Shown: positions 45,887-55,236 of the stretch, piece by piece
How positions within the stretch are numbered: position 1 is the first letter of the stretch
Layout: the number at the start of each line of letters is the position of its first letter
Assembly: GCF_002741985.1 (NCBI RefSeq)
Contig: NZ_APHW01000008.1
Span: 1-64,000 of the forward strand
Length of the DNA stretch: 64,000 bases
Direction of reading: 5' to 3'
Origin: Vibrio rotiferianus CAIM 577 = LMG 21460
GTDB taxonomy: Bacteria > Pseudomonadota > Gammaproteobacteria > Enterobacterales > Vibrionaceae
The notes under the pieces: generated by a model
What the model saw: the letters and a program-made list of their open reading frames with translations, nothing else
The model's database searches: none
What the model was told of the DNA's origin: nothing
Translations under genes and position numbers: made by a program

Positions 45887-46813
45887 ATGGTGAACAATCC
45901 TAACGATATTGGCTTTATTCATGACATTAGCTCACTTGATACTTTGCGCCAAAAGGCCGTGAAAGAGGGCAAAGATGGTGAGCAAGAAGCGTTGCGCGCG
46001 GCAGCTCGTCAGTTTGAATCTATTTTCACCTCAATGATGTTGAAGTCGATGCGTGAAGCCAATGAAGGCTTTGAGTCTAACTTCATGAATAGCCAAAACG
46101 AAAAGTTCTACCGTCAAATGCTGGATGAGCAGATGGTGAGCAATTTAAGTGCGTCAGGCTCGATGGGACTCGCGGATATGATTGTTAAGCAATTAACGGT
46201 TGGTCAAGGTGACGACAAAACTGAAACGGCAATGCGCGATGCGGCCAACAATGCTGTTGAATATCGTCGCGTCGATCCGAAGAAAGCACGTGAAATAGAG
46301 CAGCGTCTAATAGAATCCGGTCAGTTATCGCGTCCAAGTTCAGAATCCGCACGCTTTGATACACCGGAGTCTTTTGTTAATTCAATGAAGCCATACGCTG
46401 ATCGCGCAGCAAAAGCTTTGGGTGTTGAGCCATCTCTACTAATTGCACAGGCAGCGCTAGAAACTGGCTGGGGGCAAAAGATGGTTAAAAATGCTCGTGG
46501 TAGTAGTAATAACTTATTCAATATAAAAGCAGACAGAAGTTGGCAAGGGGATAAAGTTACTACTCAAACTCTGGAGTTTCATGATAGCACCCCAGTAAAA
46601 GAGACCGCCGCTTTTCGCTCTTACTCAAGCTACCAAGACAGCTTTAATGACTACGTCCGTTTTTTAAACGACAACCCTCGCTATGAGACAGCACTTCAGC
46701 ATCAAGGCAATTCAGAATCATTTATTCGCGGTATTCACAGTGCTGGTTACGCGACCGACCCAAATTACGCAGACAAAGTGCTGCAGGTGAAGCAAAAAAT
46801 CGAAAGTATGTAA
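45887..46813 (+). CDS. flgJ: Rod-capping peptidoglycan hydrolase FlgJ
   Basis: 308 residues in two domains: rod-cap domain (about 1-110, ARQFESIFTSMMLKSMREAN) and glucosaminidase domain (about 155-305) with IAQAALETGWGQKM holding the likely catalytic Glu. It lets the rod through the wall. Last gene of the flgF unit, followed by a terminator-like hairpin. Confidence 0.95.
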   Translation: MVNNPNDIGFIHDISSLDTLRQKAVKEGKDGEQEALRAAARQFESIFTSMMLKSMREANEGFESNFMNSQNEKFYRQMLDEQMVSNLSASGSMGLADMIVKQLTVGQGDDKTETAMRDAANNAVEYRRVDPKKAREIEQRLIESGQLSRPSSESARFDTPESFVNSMKPYADRAAKALGVEPSLLIAQAALETGWGQKMVKNARGSSNNLFNIKADRSWQGDKVTTQTLEFHDSTPVKETAAFRSYSSYQDSFNDYVRFLNDNPRYETALQHQGNSESFIRGIHSAGYATDPNYADKVLQVKQKIESM

Positions 46814-46849
46814 TTTATAACGATTTTGAATGCACTCCTCCTCTTTGAT

Positions 46850-46880
46850 AAGGCTTGCCATGGTGCAAGCCTTTCTTTTT
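46850..46880 (+). terminator. Probable terminator after flgJ
   Basis: AAGGCTTGC CATG GTGCAAGCCTT-like stem followed by TCTTTTTC. Confidence 0.65.
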
Positions 46881-46906
46881 CTTTCTGTTTGCCGTTTTGC
46901 CTATGC

Positions 46907-46922
46907 TGGCACGCCTTTTGCT
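46907..46922 (+). promoter_or_regulatory. sigma-54 promoter of flgKL
   Basis: TGGCAC-GCCTT-TTGCT, a full consensus match, 58 bp before the flgK ATG, with TTTGCCG-TTTTGCC just upstream. Confidence 0.93.
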
Positions 46923-46980
46923 AACCTTCTAATTAGGTGATCGGTCAATACCGATTTTATTTTGTTTGTTGGGGGCATTT

Positions 46981-48897
46981 ATGGCGTCAGATCTGCTGAA
47001 TGTAGGTACTCAAAGTGTACTTACCGCTCAGAGACAGCTAAATACCACAGGTCATAACATCTCGAATGTTAATACCGAGGGATATAGCCGTCAGTCTGTC
47101 ATCCAAGGTACCAATGATCCTAGACAATTTGGTGGTTCGACTTATGGCATGGGCGTGCATGTGGAAAATGTTCGCCGCTCATGGGATGAATTTGCCGTTA
47201 AAGAGTTGAACCTGTCCACAACGAACTACGCGAATAAGCTAGATAAAGAAGCAGACCTCGATTTGCTTTCTAGCATGCTCTCATCTGTTGCCTCAAAGAA
47301 AATTCCAGAGAACCTTAACGAATGGTTTGACGCGGTAAAAACTTTAGCGGATACACCAAATGATATTGGTGCACGTAAAGTGGTACTTGAGAAAGCAAAA
47401 CTGTTGAGTGAAACCTTAAATGGTTTTCATGAGACAGTTCGACAACAGTCTGACGTGACCAACCGTAAACTCGACATGGGTATTGAGCGTGTTAACCAGC
47501 TTGCTGTTGAGATTCGTGATGTACATCGATTGATGATGCGCTCGCCTGGTCCTCATAACGATTTGATGGACCAACATGAAAAGTTAATCAAAGAGTTATC
47601 TGACTATACCAAGGTGACAGTGACTCCGCGCAAGAATGCTGAAGGCTTTAATGTCCATATCGGTAATGGCCATACATTGGTATCTGGTACGGAAGCGAGT
47701 CAACTCAAAATGATTGATGGTTACCCTGATGTTCACCAGCGTCGACTGGCTATGGTTGAAGGTGGCGGAATAAAACCAATTAAATCAGATGACATAGATG
47801 GAAAAATAGGCGCCATGCTAAGTATGAGAGATGAGCAAATCCCATACATAATGGACGAGCTTGGTCGTCTAGCTACCGCATTTTCTCATGAAGTAAACCA
47901 GTTACAGAGCCAAGGGTTAGATCTATATGGCAACGTTGGTGAGCTGATTTTTACCGATGTAAACTCAGAATTGCTCGCAAAGTCGAGAGTGGTGACATCC
48001 GCTCAATCGACAGCTGATATGGCGGTTTATATCAATGATTTGAGCCAATTAAAAGGCGGTGAGTACGCATTACGTTACGACGGCGATAGCTATAGCATCA
48101 CCAAGCCTAACGGCGAAACAGTGAAAGTTGATACAGATTCGTCAGGTAAAGCATTTTATCTTGATGGAATGCGCGTCGAAGTTCGTAATGAGCCTAAAGT
48201 GGGTGAGCAAGTGTTAATTCGCCCAACCAGAAGCAGTGCTGCGCAGATTCAGATAGAAACTAACGATCCAAAGGCAATTGCGGCTCAAAGTTATGAAGCG
48301 TCCACGACCTTTGCACAAGGCAAAGCCACATTCGAAATTGTCGATGCTGGTGACCTACGTGAATTTGAGGTCGTTGTTTCTCCGATGGGAGACCAATTTG
48401 CTGTAACAGATACCAGCGGCAATGTTGTGATGCCACCTCAGGCGTATCCACCATCAGGCCCGGTATCGGTAACATTACCGCCAGAACATCCACTCTATAA
48501 AAATGGTTCAGCAACAGTATTTGAGCTGTCGTCTGGCGCCATAGCGAATGATAAATTTACGGCAAACCTCGTTCCTTCAGAGGGTGATAACGGTAACTTG
48601 AGGAAAATGCTTCATATTCAAACAGATAAAAAGATGGATGGCAAAGAAGCGACCATTTTGAATATCTATCAAAATTTGAATACCAACGTTGGACTTAAAG
48701 CCTCTACAGCAAGTCGCTTGTCTGATGTTGCTCGTCTAGAAAACGAGTCTGCTCAAGAGCGATTAGCGTCTATTTCCGGTGTAAATCTGGATGAAGAAGC
48801 CGCGAATATGATGAAGTTTCAACAAGCGTATATGGCCTCTTCACGCATTATGCAGGCGGCAAACGATACGTTTAATACCATTCTTCAGTTGCGATAG
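46981..48897 (+). CDS. flgK: Hook-filament junction protein FlgK (HAP1)
   Basis: 638 residues from the ATG at 46981 (MASDLLNVGTQSVLTAQRQL); five earlier in-frame codons are not conserved. N-terminal LNTTGHNISNVNTEGYSRQS and C-terminal SGVNLDEEAANMMKFQQAYM D0 helices flank the exposed domains. FlgN is its chaperone. Own sigma-54 promoter. Confidence 0.96.
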   Translation: MASDLLNVGTQSVLTAQRQLNTTGHNISNVNTEGYSRQSVIQGTNDPRQFGGSTYGMGVHVENVRRSWDEFAVKELNLSTTNYANKLDKEADLDLLSSMLSSVASKKIPENLNEWFDAVKTLADTPNDIGARKVVLEKAKLLSETLNGFHETVRQQSDVTNRKLDMGIERVNQLAVEIRDVHRLMMRSPGPHNDLMDQHEKLIKELSDYTKVTVTPRKNAEGFNVHIGNGHTLVSGTEASQLKMIDGYPDVHQRRLAMVEGGGIKPIKSDDIDGKIGAMLSMRDEQIPYIMDELGRLATAFSHEVNQLQSQGLDLYGNVGELIFTDVNSELLAKSRVVTSAQSTADMAVYINDLSQLKGGEYALRYDGDSYSITKPNGETVKVDTDSSGKAFYLDGMRVEVRNEPKVGEQVLIRPTRSSAAQIQIETNDPKAIAAQSYEASTTFAQGKATFEIVDAGDLREFEVVVSPMGDQFAVTDTSGNVVMPPQAYPPSGPVSVTLPPEHPLYKNGSATVFELSSGAIANDKFTANLVPSEGDNGNLRKMLHIQTDKKMDGKEATILNIYQNLNTNVGLKASTASRLSDVARLENESAQERLASISGVNLDEEAANMMKFQQAYMASSRIMQAANDTFNTILQLR

Positions 48898-48910
48898 GGG
48901 GAGAGAATAA

Positions 48911-50101
48911 ATGTTAACTCGAATTTCTAGCTTCCATAACTATCAATCAGTGCAGAATGATCTTCGTCGTCAAGAAAACAAAGTTCATCATAATCAAGAA
49001 CAATTAGCATCCGGTAAGAAGTTAACTAAACCGAGTGATGACCCACTAGCGACTCACTACATTCAAAGTATTGGTCAGCAAGAAGAGCAACTAAAACAGT
49101 ATTTAGATGCCATTGTTTTAGTGCGTAATAGGCTCGAGCATCATGAGGTCACTATCGCTAACTCAGAGCAGTTTGCCGACGATGCTAAGCGCTTAAGTAT
49201 GGAAATGATCAACGGTGCGATGTCGCCAGAAGATCGTGAGGCAAAAAAGCGAGAGTTGGAAGAAGTCTCCAATAACTTCCTCGCTTTAGTTAACTCCCAA
49301 GATGAAGCAGGCAACTACGTTTTTGCTGGCACCAAGCCGAAAAACCAACCTTTTTTCCGAGACTTTGATGGCACGGTCACATATACCGGTGATGACTATC
49401 AAAGGAAAATGCGCATTTCGTCGAACATAGAAATGGCAACGAGTGATCCTGGTAGTAAGCTATTCATGGATATTCCTAACCCGTTTGGTGACTTTGAGCC
49501 TAAATACGAGTTGCAGGAAGGATCTGAGCTTTTACTAAGCAGCGCAACAACTCGCTCAAGAGATGAATCCAATTTCAAACTCACTTTTGTTGATATGAGC
49601 AATGGTAAATTTGGTTATCAATTGGAAAAGAACGGAAGTGTTGTGCAAGTTGATGACTACTCACCAATTGATGGCATTAAATATGAAGGGGTGAGCATCC
49701 AACTGAAAGGGCAAGTCACTGCCGGAGACAGCATTACGATTGAGCCGCGCAAGACTTTTAGTATCTTCGATACATTCAGAGATACCGCTAAATGGTCTGA
49801 TGAATCAGTTTCCGATGCCTCGGCAACAGCACAGCTTCATCAGATGACAGAAGAGTTTCAGGCGGCGTTTATTCATTTAAACAAAGCAAGAACCGATGTT
49901 GGTGCTCGACTGAGTACGCTAGATATTCAAGAGCAGAATCATGAAGACTTCAATCTCTCTCTGGCCAAATCAAAGAGTAATTTTGAAGACTTAGATTATT
50001 CCAAGGCTGTTATTGAATTTTCGGAAAACACAAGAGCACTGCAAGCATCGCAGCAAGCTTTTGGTAAGACGAAAGACTTAACGTTATTTAACTACATCTA
50101 A
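48911..50101 (+). CDS. flgL: Hook-filament junction protein FlgL (HAP3)
   Basis: 396 residues. Flagellin-like N-terminus (MLTRISSFHNYQSVQNDLRR, SGKKLTKPSDDPLATHYI) and C-terminus. Links FlgK to the filament. 13 bp after flgK in the same transcript. Confidence 0.95.
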   Translation: MLTRISSFHNYQSVQNDLRRQENKVHHNQEQLASGKKLTKPSDDPLATHYIQSIGQQEEQLKQYLDAIVLVRNRLEHHEVTIANSEQFADDAKRLSMEMINGAMSPEDREAKKRELEEVSNNFLALVNSQDEAGNYVFAGTKPKNQPFFRDFDGTVTYTGDDYQRKMRISSNIEMATSDPGSKLFMDIPNPFGDFEPKYELQEGSELLLSSATTRSRDESNFKLTFVDMSNGKFGYQLEKNGSVVQVDDYSPIDGIKYEGVSIQLKGQVTAGDSITIEPRKTFSIFDTFRDTAKWSDESVSDASATAQLHQMTEEFQAAFIHLNKARTDVGARLSTLDIQEQNHEDFNLSLAKSKSNFEDLDYSKAVIEFSENTRALQASQQAFGKTKDLTLFNYI

Positions 50102-50505
50102 ATATCGATGCGTGCAGCGGCGCTTCTCTCTATGCCTTATGTGCAATGCCTTAAGTGCGAGAGATAAATAAGCGGCATGTTATTTCCCAAAGCGGCAAAG
50201 TTTGGGGGAGGTTCATCAGGAATGATGTATTTGTTGGCATGGGCAATGCCACTCAACGTATTTTTTGGCGGAATTAATGGGGCTGGCTTTATTGTAACCC
50301 TATGCTGATAAAGGCTTTTGCTGATTTTGATTATTTTTTATTAAAGTTGGCATGTATATTGTATCTATGTGGTCAGAATAGATTTACGGATTCTAAACCT
50401 TGCCTAGTAGGCAGCTTTAGCAAGTAATTTTTACGGTCAGTGCTTTTCCAAATGAGAGTAAAGCTGGCCGCTTCGCAAAGCTTGCGAACTCAAAAGGAGA
50501 GCAAA
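50102..50505. other. flgL-flaC intergenic region
   Basis: 404 bp containing CGGCAAA (50193-50199), the sigma-54-like promoter of flaC and a leader of about 130 nt. No terminator or gene evident. Confidence 0.6.
50348..50363 (+). promoter_or_regulatory. sigma-54-like promoter of flaC
   Basis: TGGCAT-GTATA-TTGTA keeps GG and TTG but has GT in place of the -12 GC. Confidence 0.55.
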
Positions 50506-51660
50506 ATGGCTGTAACGGTTAGTACTAACGTTTCTGCGATGACCGCACAACGTTACTTAAATAAAGCGTCAAACGAACTCAATACTTCAATGGAGCGTTT
50601 GTCATCAGGTCATAAGATTAACAGCGCAAAAGATGACGCTGCTGGTCTACAAATTTCGAACCGTCTGACAGCTCAGTCCCGTGGTCTGGACGTGGCGATG
50701 CGCAACGCGAACGATGGTATTTCCATTGCACAGACAGCAGAAGGTGCAATGAATGAAGCGACATCCATCATGCAGCGTATGCGTGACCTTGCCATTCAGT
50801 CGGCAAACGGTACGAACTCACCAGCGGAAAGACAAGCAATTAATGAAGAGTCAAATGCACTTCAGGATGAGCTTAACCGTATCGCCGAAACCACATCATT
50901 TGGTGGTCGTCGTCTACTAAATGGTACATTTGGTGAAGCGGCATTCCAAATTGGTTCAAGTTCTGGTGAAGCTATGATTGTGGGGCTAACCAGTATTCGT
51001 GCGGACGATCATCGCATGGGTGGTACAACATTCCTGACTGAAAATGGTAAAGGTAAAGATTGGGGCGTCGCAGCAGATAAAGCTGACTTAAAGATTACTT
51101 TACCAGGCATGGGGCAGGATGAAGAAGGTAACACGGTTGACCTTGATATCGAAATCACAGCAAAGGCCGGTGACGACATTGAAGAGTTAGCGACATACAT
51201 CAATGGACAATCAGATTTGATCAACGCATCTGTCGGTGAAGATGGCAAACTACAAATTTTCATTGCAGAACCAAATGTACAAGGTGATATCTCAATTTCA
51301 GGTGGTCTAGCATCTGATCTAGGATTCACTGGTGAACCTATTGCAACCACAGTGCAAGATATCGATATGACATCGGTTCAAGGTTCTCAGAATGCGATTG
51401 GTGTTTTGGATGCCGCACTGAAGTACGTGGATTCACAGCGTGCGGATTTAGGTGCGAAGCAAAACCGTTTAAGTCACAGCATTAACAACTTGGCTAACAT
51501 TCAAGAAAACGTAGACTCTTCGAATAGTCGAATTAAAGATACAGATTTTGCGAAAGAAACGACGCAAATGACTAAAGCTCAAATTTTGCAACAGGCAGGT
51601 ACTTCGATTCTTGCTCAAGCAAAGCAGTTGCCAAACTCTGCAATGTCACTATTGCAGTAG
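50506..51660 (+). CDS. flaC: Polar flagellin FlaC
   Basis: 384 residues from the ATG at 50506 (RBS AAAAGGAGAGC); the 22 codons upstream are not flagellin-like. Conserved N-terminal D0/D1 helices ([40 protein letters not shown]) and C-terminal helices ending [10 protein letters not shown]; short central D2 region. Length and order suggest FlaC of the V. parahaemolyticus naming; the letter is inference. Confidence 0.85.
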   Translation: MAVTVSTNVSAMTAQRYLNKASNELNTSMERLSSGHKINSAKDDAAGLQISNRLTAQSRGLDVAMRNANDGISIAQTAEGAMNEATSIMQRMRDLAIQSANGTNSPAERQAINEESNALQDELNRIAETTSFGGRRLLNGTFGEAAFQIGSSSGEAMIVGLTSIRADDHRMGGTTFLTENGKGKDWGVAADKADLKITLPGMGQDEEGNTVDLDIEITAKAGDDIEELATYINGQSDLINASVGEDGKLQIFIAEPNVQGDISISGGLASDLGFTGEPIATTVQDIDMTSVQGSQNAIGVLDAALKYVDSQRADLGAKQNRLSHSINNLANIQENVDSSNSRIKDTDFAKETTQMTKAQILQQAGTSILAQAKQLPNSAMSLLQ

Positions 51661-51849
51661 TTTATCTAGCCTGTACTCAATACATTCAGACGTGGATGGG
51701 AATACAGGCTTTTGGCAAGCGACTTTACAATAGAATGTGCGGCTCTCTCATCTCTCACCTGCCAATCATTTTCAATGTAAGGTTGCACCCGGTATGTCGG
51801 ATATGTGTTCATTTCTCTTGATCTCCACATAGGCTCTGGCTACCAACCT

Positions 51850-51888
51850 AGCCCCGGTTCTCTCAAAGGAAAAGGGGCTTTTCTTTTC
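51850..51888 (+). terminator. Probable terminator after flaC
   Basis: AGCCCC ... GGGGCT stem with an 18-nt loop followed by TTTCTTTTC. Confidence 0.65.
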
Positions 51889-52044
51889 TAGTGAACCAAT
51901 TCTAGTGGTTCCAATTCTCAATCGTATATTGATCATACCTACGAGCTATTCTCGACGTATCTCATTAAAACTTTAGTGTTTTTTTTACTATTTTTTCAAA
52001 ACTGTCGTTCGAATCTCGCATTGCTATTTTTCTCTTTTTTTTTC

Positions 52045-52071
52045 TAAAGCTTCTCAAATTGACGTCGTTAT
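52045..52071 (+). promoter_or_regulatory. sigma-28 promoter of flaD
   Basis: TAAAGCTT-N11-GTCGTTAT against TAAAGTTT-N11-GCCGATAA, 12 of 16 positions; about 80 bp before the flaD ATG. Confidence 0.65.
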
Positions 52072-52151
52072 AAGGGTAACTTTGAGAGAACTACTTGGTT
52101 TTCCGAGACGTCGGAAACCGCTTTATCGGAAAATCAATTGGAGAAATCACC

Positions 52152-53285
52152 ATGGCAGTGAATGTAAACACAAACGTATCAGCGATGACCGCTCAGCGTT
52201 ACCTAAACAACGCAAACTCAGCACAACAAACTTCTATGGAGCGTTTGTCTTCAGGCTTTAAAATCAACAGCGCAAAAGATGACGCTGCGGGTCTTCAAAT
52301 CTCGAACCGCTTGAACGTTCAAAGCCGTGGTTTAGACGTTGCGGTACGTAACGCGAATGATGGTATTTCAATTGCACAGACTGCTGAAGGTGCAATGAAT
52401 GAGACAACCAACATCCTACAACGTATGCGTGACCTATCTCTACAATCTGCTAACGGCTCTAACTCTAAAGCGGAGCGTGTTGCGATTCAGGAAGAAGTAA
52501 CGGCACTAAACGATGAGCTTAACCGTATCGCTGAAACGACATCGTTCGGTGGTAACAAGCTGCTAAACGGCACACATGGTTCGAAATCTTTCCAAATTGG
52601 TGCAGATAATGGCGAAGCAGTAATGCTTGAGCTAAAAGACATGCGCTCAGACAACAAAATGATGGGTGGCAGCAGCTACGTCGCTGAAAACGGTAAAGGT
52701 AAAGACTGGTCGGTTGCTGGCGACAAAGCAGACCTTACTATCTCGCTAAAAGATAGCTTTGGTGAAGAGCAAGAGTTCACTATCAACGCAAAAGCTGGCG
52801 ATGATATTGAAGAAGTAGCAACTTACATCAACGGTCAAACTGACCTAGTGAAAGCATCTGTAGGTGAAGACGGTAAGCTACAAGTATTTGCGGGTAACAA
52901 CAAAGTTGACGGCGAAGTGTCATTCTCTGGTGGTCTAGCTGGTGAGTTAAGTTTAGGTGAAGCTAAAGCTACAACGGTTGACACTATAGACGTAACTACT
53001 GTTGCTGGTGCACAAGAGTCTGTAGCTATTGTTGATGCCGCACTGAAATACGTAGATAGCCACCGTGCAGAGCTGGGTGCTTTCCAAAACCGTTTCAACC
53101 ACGCAATCAGCAACTTGGATAACATTAACGAGAACGTGAACGCCTCGAAGAGCCGTATCAAAGATACAGACTTCGCGAAAGAAACGACTCAAATGACCAA
53201 GTCACAAATTCTATCGCAAGCGTCAAGCTCAATCCTTGCGCAAGCGAAACAAGCGCCTAACTCAGCGCTAAGCTTACTAGGTTAA
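52152..53285 (+). CDS. flaD: Polar flagellin FlaD
   Basis: 377 residues from the ATG at 52152 (RBS TTGGAGAAA). N-terminal [20 protein letters not shown] and [21 protein letters not shown]-terminal [11 protein letters not shown]. Closely related to FlaC in both helical ends; the centre differs. The FlaD assignment rests on length and position. Confidence 0.85.
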   Translation: MAVNVNTNVSAMTAQRYLNNANSAQQTSMERLSSGFKINSAKDDAAGLQISNRLNVQSRGLDVAVRNANDGISIAQTAEGAMNETTNILQRMRDLSLQSANGSNSKAERVAIQEEVTALNDELNRIAETTSFGGNKLLNGTHGSKSFQIGADNGEAVMLELKDMRSDNKMMGGSSYVAENGKGKDWSVAGDKADLTISLKDSFGEEQEFTINAKAGDDIEEVATYINGQTDLVKASVGEDGKLQVFAGNNKVDGEVSFSGGLAGELSLGEAKATTVDTIDVTTVAGAQESVAIVDAALKYVDSHRAELGAFQNRFNHAISNLDNINENVNASKSRIKDTDFAKETTQMTKSQILSQASSSILAQAKQAPNSALSLLG

Positions 53286-53307
53286 TCAACCTAATACGAC
53301 GCGATAC

Positions 53308-53335
53308 AAAAGCCAGGCTCGCCCCTGGCTTTTTG
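53308..53335 (+). terminator. Rho-independent terminator after flaD
   Basis: AAAAGCCAGG CTCGCC CCTGGCTTTTT. Confidence 0.88.
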
Positions 53336-53360
53336 CTTATTCAAATTACGCACTAGACAG

Positions 53361-53368
53361 GCCGTATA
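53361..53368 (+). promoter_or_regulatory. Possible sigma-28 -10 element of flaE
   Basis: GCCGTATA resembles the sigma-28 -10 GCCGATAA, 31 bp before the flaE ATG; the -35 side (CAAATTAC) is poor. Confidence 0.35.
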
Positions 53369-53398
53369 GGGCGGGGACAAGGAGTTGGTATCGATTAG

Positions 53399-54523
53399 AT
53401 GGTCTCTTTAAATACCAATGTTGCTGCGATGATGACGCAGCGACACCTCGGTCATGCAGCTGAGCAAAATATAGAATCGCAGCGTAATCTTACCTCGGGT
53501 TATCGGATTAATTCTGCCAGTGATGACGCTGCTGGTCTACAGATCTCCAATACTCTTAATGTCCAAACAAGAGGGTTGGATGTCGCCTTGAGAAATGCGA
53601 ACGACGCATATTCGGTGGCGCAAACCGCAGAGGGGGCTTTGCATGAGAGTAGCGATATATTGCAACGCTTACGCTCTCTGGGGCTTCAAGCAGCAAACGG
53701 CAGTAATGATTCAAGTGACCGGCAAAGTATTCAATACGAGGTCGTAGCGCTACAAGATGAGCTTGATCGTGTTGCGATCACGACGACATTTGCGGATAAA
53801 AACCTGTTTGATGGATCTTACGGCTCACAAAGCTTCCATATAGGAGCAAATGCCAACTCAATCTCTTTGACATTGCGAAATATGCGCAGCCATATCCCGG
53901 AGATGGGAGGGCAGCATTATGTCGGTGATGCAGTCGAGAAAGATTGGCAAGTCTCCAAAGGTAATCAAACTCTCAAGTTTGAATACCAAGACAGCGAAGG
54001 GCAAACCCAAACAGAATCTATTAGGCTCAAACGAGGAGACCGCATCGAGCAAGTGGCCACTTACATCAATGCGCAGCAATCGATAGTGAGTGCCTCAGTG
54101 ACTGAAAACAATGAACTTCAATTCTTTTCCTCGACGCTGAATGCGCCAGAAGGTGTGGAACTAAAGGGCAGTTTAGTGGATGAGCTTGATGTTACTGCTG
54201 GTGGGTTAGTCACAATGGACGACATCGATATGTCGACTGTCGGCGGAGCACAGCTTTCGGTTGGCGTGGTTGATGCGGCAATTAAGTACGTTGACTCGCA
54301 TCGAAGTGAAATAGGCGGCTTTCAAAACCGGGTTAGTGGCACTATGGACAACCTCAATACCGTCAATCGCAGTGTGACTGAATCAAAAGGGCGGATACGA
54401 GATACTGACTTTGCTCGAGAATCGACAGAGATGGTACGTTCACAAGTGCTGGAAGATGCGACTACCGCTCTGTTAGCGCAAGCAAAGCAGAGACCGAGCT
54501 CGGCACTTGGCTTGCTCAGTTGA
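53399..54523 (+). CDS. flaE: Polar flagellin FlaE (divergent)
   Basis: 374 residues. Flagellin ends are present ([41 protein letters not shown]-terminal RPSSALGLLS), but it departs from FlaC and FlaD at otherwise invariant places, e.g. MERLSSG replaced by QRNLTSG and MTAQRYL by MMTQRHL. Its codon choice also looks less adapted (AGG, AGA, ATA appear) than in flaD, which fits lower expression. Probably a minor filament subunit. Confidence 0.83.
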   Translation: MVSLNTNVAAMMTQRHLGHAAEQNIESQRNLTSGYRINSASDDAAGLQISNTLNVQTRGLDVALRNANDAYSVAQTAEGALHESSDILQRLRSLGLQAANGSNDSSDRQSIQYEVVALQDELDRVAITTTFADKNLFDGSYGSQSFHIGANANSISLTLRNMRSHIPEMGGQHYVGDAVEKDWQVSKGNQTLKFEYQDSEGQTQTESIRLKRGDRIEQVATYINAQQSIVSASVTENNELQFFSSTLNAPEGVELKGSLVDELDVTAGGLVTMDDIDMSTVGGAQLSVGVVDAAIKYVDSHRSEIGGFQNRVSGTMDNLNTVNRSVTESKGRIRDTDFARESTEMVRSQVLEDATTALLAQAKQRPSSALGLLS

Positions 54524-54571
54524 ACGAGGCTCTGCGATAGAAATCGTTCGGAAGTAAAAGTTTCAGGTAAT

Positions 54572-54601
54572 AAAAAACGCTGCCGTTGGCAGCGTTTTTT
54601 T
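54572..54601. terminator. Bidirectional terminator between flaE and crr
   Basis: AAAAAACGCTGCC GTT GGCAGCGTTTTTT, usable for flaE (plus) and crr (minus). Confidence 0.92.
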
Positions 54602-54621
54602 CGTGTTAGGTTAAGTAATAA

Positions 54622-55131
54622 TTACTTAGTTACACGTAGAACTGGAGTTTCACCAACAGTTACAGAACCAGAAAGCTTGTTCAGCTCTTTGATTTCGTCC
54701 ATGTTAGAGATAACAACTGGAGTTAGCGTTGATTTCGCTTTCTCTTCTAGAAGAGCTAGGTCGAATTCAATTACAGTGTCGCCAGCTTTAACAGTTTGAC
54801 CTTCTTCTGCGATACGCTTGAAGCCTTCGCCTTTCAGTTCAACAGTGTCGATACCGAAGTGAACGAATAGCTCAACACCGTCGTCAGACTCGATAGAGAA
54901 CGCGTGGTTCGTTTCGAAGATCTTACCGATAGTACCGTTTACAGGAGCTACCATTTTGTTACCAGCAGGTTTGATAGCAATACCATCACCAACGATTTTC
55001 TCAGCGAAAACAACATCTGGCACATCTTCGATGTTCACGATCTCACCAGAAAGTGGTGCGATGATTTCGATTGCACCTGCGTCAGCGCTGTCGTCAGATA
55101 CTAGCTTCTTAAGTTTGTCAAACAGACCCAT
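54622..55131 (-). CDS. crr: Glucose-specific PTS component EIIA(Glc)
   Basis: 169 residues, same length as E. coli. Phosphate carrier from HPr to EIIBC(Glc) and the central regulator of catabolite repression and inducer exclusion. Active-site His in [18 protein letters not shown] near residue 91 and the partner His in [10 protein letters not shown] near 76. Last gene of ptsH-ptsI-crr. Confidence 0.97.
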   Translation of the reverse strand: MGLFDKLKKLVSDDSADAGAIEIIAPLSGEIVNIEDVPDVVFAEKIVGDGIAIKPAGNKMVAPVNGTIGKIFETNHAFSIESDDGVELFVHFGIDTVELKGEGFKRIAEEGQTVKAGDTVIEFDLALLEEKAKSTLTPVVISNMDEIKELNKLSGSVTVGETPVLRVTK

Positions 55132-55236
55132 TGTGTCATGCTCCTAACGTTTTATTTAATTCTGTCGAATTATAGTATACCAATCTTTCGAGATAGACGA
55201 CTTTTTTTAACCGCCTATCTCATTGGAATTAGTTGA

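Larger units (their letters stand above)
51661..52151. other. flaC-flaD intergenic region
   Basis: 491 bp: the flaC terminator, T-rich stretches and the sigma-28 promoter of flaD. I see no gene. Confidence 0.6.
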
